NCBI GenBank assembly: GCA_036273935.1
Contig: DASUGQ010000454.1
Location: forward strand, 1 to 14,571
Source of the DNA: ZC4RG29 sp036273935
Lineage (GTDB): Bacteria > Bacteroidota > Bacteroidia > Cytophagales > Cyclobacteriaceae
Direction of reading: 5' to 3'
Length of the DNA stretch: 14,571 nucleotides
The position numbers were made by a program, and so were the translations under genes. Each line of letters begins with the position of its first letter. Position 1 is the stretch's first letter. The notes beneath the pieces were generated by a model that ran no database searches, was not told where the DNA came from, and saw only the letters and a list, made by a program, of their open reading frames with translations. Positions 9,564 to 14,571 of the stretch are shown piece by piece.

Positions 9564-11888
9564 TCAGAACTCAATAATAAATGTCGTGCCTTTATCCACT
9601 TCGCTCTCGGCATAAATCTGGCCGCCCATGGTTTCGATCTGCGTTTTAGTAAGAAACAGACCAACACCTCGTGCTTCCTTGTGTTCATGAAAGGTCTTGT
9701 GCATGCCGAAAAGTTTGTCCCCATACTTTTCCATGTCGATGCCCTGGCCATTGTCCCTTACCTTAAGAATAGGACGGCCATTCATGTCTTCACTTGAGAA
9801 GTGGATCTCGAGCTGACGATTTTCGGATCGGTATTTAATCGCGTTGCTCAGTAAATTTTGAAAAATGCTTTCGAGATATGTTTTTGGATAGAATACTTTT
9901 GCCGACTTAAACTCAAATGTTACAGATGCGCCACATTGAATCAGGTTTCCTTCCAGGGATTGCACTATTTTATCAAGAACATCTTTAAAGCGAAGTTCTA
10001 CTCTTTCCATTGTTGTGCTCTTCTTGATCTTCAGTGTATCCATCAATTCATTCATGGTTTCACGAAGGTTGCCGGAGGTGTTCTTCAGTTTTCCGAAGAT
10101 CAATTTGAAATCTTCAAGGGTACTGTTCTCATTAAGGAATGAAAGCAGGGCCTGAATATTTCCAACCGGTGAACGCAGATTGTGCGAGATGATGTGCGCA
10201 AATTCATCAAGCTGGCGGTTTTGTTCCTGCAGTTTGAGCATGATGGATTCGAGATTGTTCTTGGAGCGGAGCAGTTCTTCTTCTGAACGCTTTCGCTCGG
10301 TAATGTCAAGCGCTGAAGAATAAACGATCTTTCTTTCCATGTCGGCTGAGGAGGTCCAGAGCAACCAACGGTACGAGCCGTCTTTACATTGATACCGGTT
10401 TTCAAAACTGAAGAGATCGTTTCCATCATATACCGAACTCGCAGCGGCTATTGTGCCTTCGCGATCATCGGGGTGCACAAATTCGATAAATGGTTTTGAC
10501 AACAGTTCTTCCGTTGACCATCCCAGATTATTTTCCCACGCCGGATTCACCTTGGTGAAGTATCCGTCAAAATTTGACAATGCATAAAGGCTGATGGTGT
10601 TGTTAAACATGCGGAAGTTCTCGTTGGAGACTTGCATCAGTTCGTCCTCCGCACGTTTTCTGCCCGTGATGTCACAAATGAATCCTTCAATCCACAGCAA
10701 TTGATTGTCACCATACACGCCAATACCGTGCTCTTCCATCCATCTCCATTCACCGGATTGATGTTTGATCCGGTATACCAGGTGGAAATTATGTCTTGAC
10801 TTCAACGCCTCATCAACCGTATTTCTCACTTGTCCTTCGTCATCCGGATGGAAAAGGTTTCCAAAATGAATTTTACCGAAAAGAAATTCTTCTTTGGGAT
10901 AGCCTGTGACTTCCATGACCCGGTCGTTGAGGTAGATCATGGTGTAGTCTTTATCATTATGGCACAAGTAAATGAAGCCGGGAATGTTTTCAGCCAGCAT
11001 CCTGAATTTCTGTTCACTTTCCTTTAATGCGAACTCGGCCTTCTTGCGGTCGGTGATATCGTGAATGCTGATGGATATTCGTTTTGTCGGTTTCCCCTTA
11101 TCCAGTATGAGTGAATATTTTGCATTCAGCCAGCGCTGGTCGCCGTTCACAATGGATTTGTATTCCAGGTTATGTGATTCTCCTGTTCTGATTACTTTCT
11201 GTAAAATTTCATCGAAGGGCCTCGCGAATTTTTCGCCATACAATTCCGAGAGCGTTTTGCCAATAATTTCACGCTTCGGACGAAATAATAATTCTTTGTC
11301 CTTGGCCCAGGCATTTAGATAACGTCCTGTTTCATCAACCTCATACACGATGTCATCAAGTGAACTGATCAGCGCGCGCAGGTGTGACTCAGATTCTTTT
11401 ATTTTTTCATTGGCGATTTTTTGTTCCGTGATGTCGGTGGCAATTCCTGCATATCCAATGAGGATATCGTGATCATCCCGAAGTGCCGTTATGGAAAGAA
11501 CGACGGGAAAGCGCGAACCATCCTTGCGGACATAGGTCCATTCTTTTCGGTCGGCCGTTTGTTTGATTTTGGTTGCGGCCACAAGAGATATGAATCCCGG
11601 CTCAACCGGGCTACCTAAGTCGTGACTCAATTCTTCCGCCCGCTGGATGACTTCGTCCAGATCATGAAAAATCAGCGGAGTAAATTTTCCAATTACTTCC
11701 TCCGCGTCGTAACCCAGCATTTCCGCTGCGGCGCGGTTGAAACTTGTGATAATGCCGTCAGGATTAGTTGATATGATGGATAGTTCAGTGGCGCTGATGA
11801 TCGATTCCTGCAACCGATATGCTTCTGACAATGCATTCAGAAATTTGTCCTCCTGCAAAAAAGAATGATCGAAGGGAATCCGCTCCAT
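9564..11888 (-). CDS. Soluble four-PAS sensor histidine kinase
   Basis: A 774-residue kinase with no membrane segment, so cytoplasmic. Four PAS/PAC modules are seen at about 28-157, 168-282, 295-411 and 424-533, each ending in a D-I-T-x-(Q/R)-K linker (TDITEQK, HDITDRK, CDITGRK, LDITERK). The dimerisation helix carries H569 in AHIISHNLRSP. The ATPase domain has the N box FQNLLSNAIKYR (676-687), the G1 box DNGQGID (712-718) and the G2 box GVGLFLTK (741-748). It would sense small ligands, light or redox state through PAS and pass phosphate to a response regulator. None is encoded nearby, so it is an orphan kinase. GGAG three bases before the ATG is one of the few recognisable ribosome-binding sites here. 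A long hairpin follows the stop. Confidence 0.93.
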   Translation of the reverse strand: MERIPFDHSFLQEDKFLNALSEAYRLQESIISATELSIISTNPDGIITSFNRAAAEMLGYDAEEVIGKFTPLIFHDLDEVIQRAEELSHDLGSPVEPGFISLVAATKIKQTADRKEWTYVRKDGSRFPVVLSITALRDDHDILIGYAGIATDITEQKIANEKIKESESHLRALISSLDDIVYEVDETGRYLNAWAKDKELLFRPKREIIGKTLSELYGEKFARPFDEILQKVIRTGESHNLEYKSIVNGDQRWLNAKYSLILDKGKPTKRISISIHDITDRKKAEFALKESEQKFRMLAENIPGFIYLCHNDKDYTMIYLNDRVMEVTGYPKEEFLFGKIHFGNLFHPDDEGQVRNTVDEALKSRHNFHLVYRIKHQSGEWRWMEEHGIGVYGDNQLLWIEGFICDITGRKRAEDELMQVSNENFRMFNNTISLYALSNFDGYFTKVNPAWENNLGWSTEELLSKPFIEFVHPDDREGTIAAASSVYDGNDLFSFENRYQCKDGSYRWLLWTSSADMERKIVYSSALDITERKRSEEELLRSKNNLESIMLKLQEQNRQLDEFAHIISHNLRSPVGNIQALLSFLNENSTLEDFKLIFGKLKNTSGNLRETMNELMDTLKIKKSTTMERVELRFKDVLDKIVQSLEGNLIQCGASVTFEFKSAKVFYPKTYLESIFQNLLSNAIKYRSENRQLEIHFSSEDMNGRPILKVRDNGQGIDMEKYGDKLFGMHKTFHEHKEARGVGLFLTKTQIETMGGQIYAESEVDKGTTFIIEF

Positions 11889-12007
11889 TTTCTCCAGATA
11901 GAAATTTTAAATTTAAATATCGGAACGAGATCTGCCTACGAAAATTATTGAAAAGGCCTCCGGATTCTTACATGCAGTAAGGAATTATTCAAATCTTCAA
12001 TTTTATG
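11889..12007. other. Gap between the kinase and TrmH-family genes
   Basis: Both flanking genes run on the minus strand. The gap is AT-rich next to the kinase start and has a small CTTAC/GTAAG inverted repeat (11974-11988 region). No gene or clear promoter box is seen. Confidence 0.4.
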
Positions 12008-12823
12008 TCATGAGTGGAAGCCTCTTTGACGTTTTGCTTCAAAAATCACCACGGCGGCCGCCGTTGACACATTCATTGAGTCGATCTTTCCAGCCATAGG
12101 TATGATGACATTGTTTGTTGAATGGTTCACCCAAAGGTCCGACAAGCCCGTCGCTTCTGTGCCCATAATTATGGCGCTGGGATCGGTGAAGTCAATGTCA
12201 GTGTAAAACTTTGAAGCTCTTAAATATGTACAATAGATTTTAATGTTGCGCTTTACAAGCCATGCAAGTGCTTCTTCATTGGATGCGGATGCGATTTGAT
12301 TCGTAAAAACACAGCCCAGGCTTGAACGGATGACGTTCGGGTTATAAAAGTCGGTTTGCGGATCACAGATAATGACGGCGTCGAGACCGGCGGCATCGGC
12401 CGTCCGTAATATCGCGCCAAGGTTTCCGGGTTTTTCCACTGCCTCAAGAACCAATATCAGGGGGTTTTTGCTGAGCCTTAACTCATCAAGGCGATGGGCC
12501 CTGTGTTCGGCCACGGCAATCATTCCGCCTGAATTTTCACGACGGGCAATTTTATCAAACACATCCCTGGAAACAGGTATAAGCAGCTTGTTATCTGCTC
12601 CCAACGCCTGGATCTCGTCTGGGTGAATTAATTCATTACAAAAGAAAATATTACCTACTTTATATCCCGCCCGAATGGCAAGGGCGATCTCCTTTTGTCC
12701 TTCAATGATGAACAGGCATTGCTTTTTCCGTTCCCTGGGTTTCTCCAGCGCCAACAGACTTTTGATCTTCGGATTGTGATGACTTGTTATAAGTTGATGC
12801 ATGAACCGATCGCGGTTATTCAA
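12008..12823 (-). CDS. TrmH/SpoU-family RNA 2'-O-methyltransferase
   Basis: A 271-residue SPOUT-class enzyme that transfers methyl from S-adenosylmethionine to a ribose 2'-OH in tRNA or rRNA. The N-terminal region (ITSHHNPKIKSLLALEKPRER, FIIEGQKEIALAI) is the substrate-binding domain of the RlmB/TsnR type. The three SpoU motifs follow: LEAVEKPGNLGAILRTADAAG (126-146) with N134 and R140, IIMGTEATGLS (218-228), and VIIPMAGKIDSMNVSTAAAV (239-258). The exact RNA target is not predictable. Two starts are possible: ATG at 12821-12823, used here, or codon 8 (12800-12802), which begins MHQLITS like many relatives. It is divergent from the next methyltransferase gene. Confidence 0.9.
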   Translation of the reverse strand: MNNRDRFMHQLITSHHNPKIKSLLALEKPRERKKQCLFIIEGQKEIALAIRAGYKVGNIFFCNELIHPDEIQALGADNKLLIPVSRDVFDKIARRENSGGMIAVAEHRAHRLDELRLSKNPLILVLEAVEKPGNLGAILRTADAAGLDAVIICDPQTDFYNPNVIRSSLGCVFTNQIASASNEEALAWLVKRNIKIYCTYLRASKFYTDIDFTDPSAIIMGTEATGLSDLWVNHSTNNVIIPMAGKIDSMNVSTAAAVVIFEAKRQRGFHS

Positions 12824-12842
12824 AACTAGTGCTCAATTTTCA

Positions 12843-12850
12843 CAAAGTAT
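12843..12850 (-). promoter_or_regulatory. Possible -7 box for the TrmH-family gene
   Basis: ATACTTTG on the minus strand resembles the Bacteroidota -7 box TAnnTTTG and lies 20 bases before the ATG. The same octamer appears on the plus strand at 12896-12903. No clear -33 element is seen. Confidence 0.35.
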
Positions 12851-12875
12851 AATAAGTTTAAAGTTCTGCCTAAAT

Positions 12876-12903
12876 TTGATGTCGGGATTGCTAAAATACT
12901 TTG
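12876..12903 (+). promoter_or_regulatory. Possible promoter of the COG1092-type methyltransferase gene
   Basis: TTG at 12876-12878 and ATACTTTG at 12896-12903 are spaced 17 bases apart, close to the Bacteroidota -33/-7 pattern. If real, transcription starts near 12910, which rules out a start codon at 12901 and favours the TTG at 12961. Confidence 0.45.
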
Positions 12904-12960
12904 CGATACCTCCGCGCCGGATTAAACCTTTATCTCAATTCTCAAAAATACAAGACGTCC

Positions 12961-13860
12961 TTGAAACCAACGCTCCTTCACCCTTCATCCTGGAAAGAAT
13001 ATGAATTACTCGACTCCGGTGACGGAGAAAGACTGGAGCGATTTGGAAAATTCATATTGATCCGCCCGGAGCCACAGGCTATTTGGCCAAAAGTTCTCAA
13101 AGAAGAAGAATGGAAGAAATTATCTCATGCGCGGTTTGATCGCGAACAAAAGGACAAGTTTCGTTTTACTGACGATGTAAAAGGCGGATGGACCAGGAAG
13201 CCCGGTATGGAGGAAAGCTGGACCATTGGCTATCGCTACCGTGACCTGACCATACAACTAAGATTGGCGCTCACGGGATTTGGTCACGTGGGAATTTTTC
13301 CGGAACAAGGTGAGAACTGGAATTTTATTTATGATACGATGAAGGATTGGTCAATTCAATCTCCGCGTATCCTGAATCTCTTCGCCTACACCGGCGCGGC
13401 TTCCATTGTTGCCAAATCTGCGGGAGCCGATGTTGTTCATGTCGACGCCTCACGGCCAGGAATAAACTGGGCAAATCAAAATATGCAACTGAACGGACTG
13501 AAAGACATCCGGTGGGTATATGAAGATGCATTGAAGTTTGTGAGGCGCGAAGTGAAAAGAGGAAATAAATACAATGGAATTATCATGGACCCGCCGCCTT
13601 ATGGTCGCGGCCCGGAGGGGGAGAAGTGGACCCTGCAGGAAAAGTTGAATGAACTGATAAGCATAGCCAGTCAGTTACTGGAGAAAAAAAATTGTTTCTT
13701 TATTTTAAGCATGTATGCCGTTGGACTTTCGCCGATTGTAGGATTTAATGTTGTGCAAAGTCATTTCAATTTTAACGACATTGAGTGCGGTGAATTCTTC
13801 TTAAAATCGAAACACGCCCGTGATTTGCCCATGGGCACATTCCTTCGATTCAGGGGATGA
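12961..13860 (+). CDS. Class I SAM-dependent methyltransferase, RlmI/RlmK-like (COG1092)
   Basis: A protein of about 299 residues if started at TTG 12961 (LKPTLLHPSSWKEYELLDSG, matching how relatives begin). The frame also has a TTG at 12901, but that overlaps a likely promoter box, and no ATG occurs in the N-terminal part. The SAM-binding motif I is ILNLFAYTGAASIVAKSAGA followed by VVHVDAS (acidic end of strand 2), and motif IV is IIMDPPPYGRGP, typical of amino-group or base methylation of RNA. Conserved N-terminal pieces are LERFGKFILIRPEPQAIWPK and GHVGIFPEQGENWNFI. Relatives methylate 23S rRNA cytosine or are uncharacterised, so the substrate is inferred only. Divergent from the TrmH-family gene; the Uma2 gene follows after 31 bases. 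Confidence 0.85.
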   Translation: MKPTLLHPSSWKEYELLDSGDGERLERFGKFILIRPEPQAIWPKVLKEEEWKKLSHARFDREQKDKFRFTDDVKGGWTRKPGMEESWTIGYRYRDLTIQLRLALTGFGHVGIFPEQGENWNFIYDTMKDWSIQSPRILNLFAYTGAASIVAKSAGADVVHVDASRPGINWANQNMQLNGLKDIRWVYEDALKFVRREVKRGNKYNGIIMDPPPYGRGPEGEKWTLQEKLNELISIASQLLEKKNCFFILSMYAVGLSPIVGFNVVQSHFNFNDIECGEFFLKSKHARDLPMGTFLRFRG

Positions 13861-13891
13861 TTTTGAAAACAAAATGGTTTATCTTTAAGAG

Positions 13892-14422
13892 ATGAAGAAT
13901 ATTCAAACACCTCCGAGAACAATTATGGAAGTATTCAAGTCCCTTCCGGAGGGTACGTTGGCCGAAGTTATTGATGGAAATTTATATATGTCACCCTCTC
14001 CTACAAGAAATCATCAGCGCTTAGTCCGCAAACTATTGGTCGCATTTTCAAATTTCATTGAGCCATTGGCATTAGGTGAGTCATTCTCTGGTCCGTTTGA
14101 TGTTTATCTTGATGAACATGAAAACGCTGTTCAACCTGACGTTCTTTTTGTATCCAAAGAAAATCTGTCGATTGTAAAACCAGATGCGATTCATGGTGCT
14201 CCGGACCTGATCATTGAAATTCTTTCACCAAGCAATGAGCAATATGATTTGATTAAGAAGAAAGAACTTTATGAAAAGTTTGGTGTAAAAGAATATTGGG
14301 TGATCAACCCGGATTCAAAAGAATCGATCGGCTTCTTTTTAAAAGATGGTAAGTATGCCTCGTCAGAAAAACATCAGTCGTACATTAAGTCGCCATTATT
14401 GAATGACGAATTTCACTTTTGA
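13892..14422 (+). CDS. Uma2-family (DUF820) putative PD-(D/E)XK endonuclease
   Basis: A 176-residue member of the Uma2 family, which has a restriction-endonuclease-like fold. Visible family features are LAEVIDGNLYMSPSPTRNHQ (23-42), the acidic strand AVQPDVLFVS (79-88) with D83, LIIEILSPSN (105-114) with E108, and the lysine helix KKKELYEKFGVKEYWVINP (122-140). These fit the D-(E/D)-x-K active-site pattern. Members are abundant in cyanobacteria and Bacteroidota, often near mobile DNA, and their natural substrate is not established. Length is near the family norm. A TATCTTTA box at 13880-13887 lies only 4 bases before the ATG, so if it is used the transcript would be nearly leaderless; read-through from the methyltransferase gene 31 bases upstream is also possible. 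Confidence 0.85.
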   Translation: MKNIQTPPRTIMEVFKSLPEGTLAEVIDGNLYMSPSPTRNHQRLVRKLLVAFSNFIEPLALGESFSGPFDVYLDEHENAVQPDVLFVSKENLSIVKPDAIHGAPDLIIEILSPSNEQYDLIKKKELYEKFGVKEYWVINPDSKESIGFFLKDGKYASSEKHQSYIKSPLLNDEFHF

Positions 14423-14461
14423 TCAAAAGAACAAAGAAACCATATTTTCTGCTTTGAGCTT

Positions 14462-14495
14462 TTTGCTGTTGGCTTGACAAAAAAGCCTATCTTTG
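14462..14495 (+). promoter_or_regulatory. Bacteroidota-type promoter of typA
   Basis: The -7 box TATCTTTG (14488-14495) matches TAnnTTTG exactly. TTTG at 14462-14465 lies 22 bases upstream as a -33 candidate; a nearer TTG at 14469-14471 is an alternative. Transcription would start near 14500, giving a leader of about 34 bases. Confidence 0.75.
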
Positions 14496-14533
14496 CGCCT
14501 CAATTGAGAAAAACAAGCGGATTTTGAGGATTT

Positions 14534-14571
14534 ATGGACGCCAGTAAGATCAGAAACATTGCCATTATCGC
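14534..14571 (+). CDS. typA: TypA/BipA translational GTPase, first codons
   Basis: The window ends 13 codons into this gene. The residues MDASKIRNIAIIA match the start of TypA/BipA, which continues HVDHGKTTL at the P-loop in the family. TypA is a ribosome-associated GTPase involved in 50S assembly and stress or cold adaptation. TGAGGA at 14525-14530, 3 bases before the ATG, is a possible weak ribosome-binding site. The call rests on few residues but on a very characteristic start and a fitting promoter. Confidence 0.8.
   Translation, partial: MDASKIRNIAII

Noticed and set aside
12008..14571. Any copy of the REP-like palindrome or RAYT remnant in the right third
   Set aside because: Looked for both arms and both loops; none found right of 9111.
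1..14571. tRNA or rRNA genes
   Set aside because: No cloverleaf-like sequence with T-loop consensus and no rRNA-like stretch was recognised by eye. A tRNA scan would settle it.

Overview
The window looks like a chromosomal segment of a Bacteroidota bacterium, probably a Cytophagales-like one (inference). The support is a clear Bacteroidota-type -7 box (TATCTTTG) in front of the last gene, weak or absent Shine-Dalgarno sites, and the protein repertoire. Housekeeping genes sit at both edges. The 3' end of a YifB/ComM-family AAA ATPase gene (1-375) is at the left. A SpoU-type RNA methyltransferase, a COG1092-type methyltransferase, an Uma2-family protein and the first codons of typA/bipA (14534 onward) are at the right.

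From about 390 to 9110 the DNA is accessory and repeat-rich. It holds about 20 complete or nearly complete copies, plus a few halves, of one palindrome: 9-base arms TTGTTGGTG and CACCAACAA around a 5-base AAGAA/TTCTT loop. About half of the copies carry GTAG or GCAG two bases before the stem. That is the tetranucleotide known at the foot of REP hairpins recognised by REP-associated tyrosine transposases (RAYTs). One intact RAYT gene (3437-3985, minus strand, HFH motif and YIHDNPVKAGL motif) lies between an inverted pair of these palindromes (3360-3382 and 4064-4086). Five further palindromes are each followed, at 53-55 bases, by a stop codon and the decayed 3' end of a RAYT reading frame. Short palindrome-bounded units without a gene also occur, and two of them match at 114 of 115 bases although they lie 5.9 kb apart. 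The best reading is a RAYT element plus a family of REPIN/MITE-like derivatives that has repeatedly seeded this region. The repeats have also carried along or rearranged host DNA: pieces of the yifB 3' end are duplicated next to palindromes at 422-465 and 4097-4195.

Among the repeats are cargo or resident genes. These are a hypothetical protein whose reading frame begins inside a palindrome (543-986), a secreted beta-sandwich-like protein (1503-2126), two paralogous two-helix membrane proteins (2630-2854 and 9138-9368), a 47-residue membrane peptide (4568-4711), a secreted serine-hydrolase/beta-lactamase-family protein (4896-6299), and a two-gene operon of aldo/keto reductase and cupin protein (8695 to 7054). 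A large soluble four-PAS histidine kinase without a neighbouring response regulator follows (11888 to 9564). No palindromes of the family are seen right of 9111.

Other structures noted are a 33-base-arm hairpin directly behind the kinase gene (9472-9559), an imperfect inverted repeat (8958-9020), a perfect 10-base-arm hairpin between convergent genes (4814-4844), and a nested hairpin (6806-6844). No tRNA, rRNA or CRISPR array was seen.
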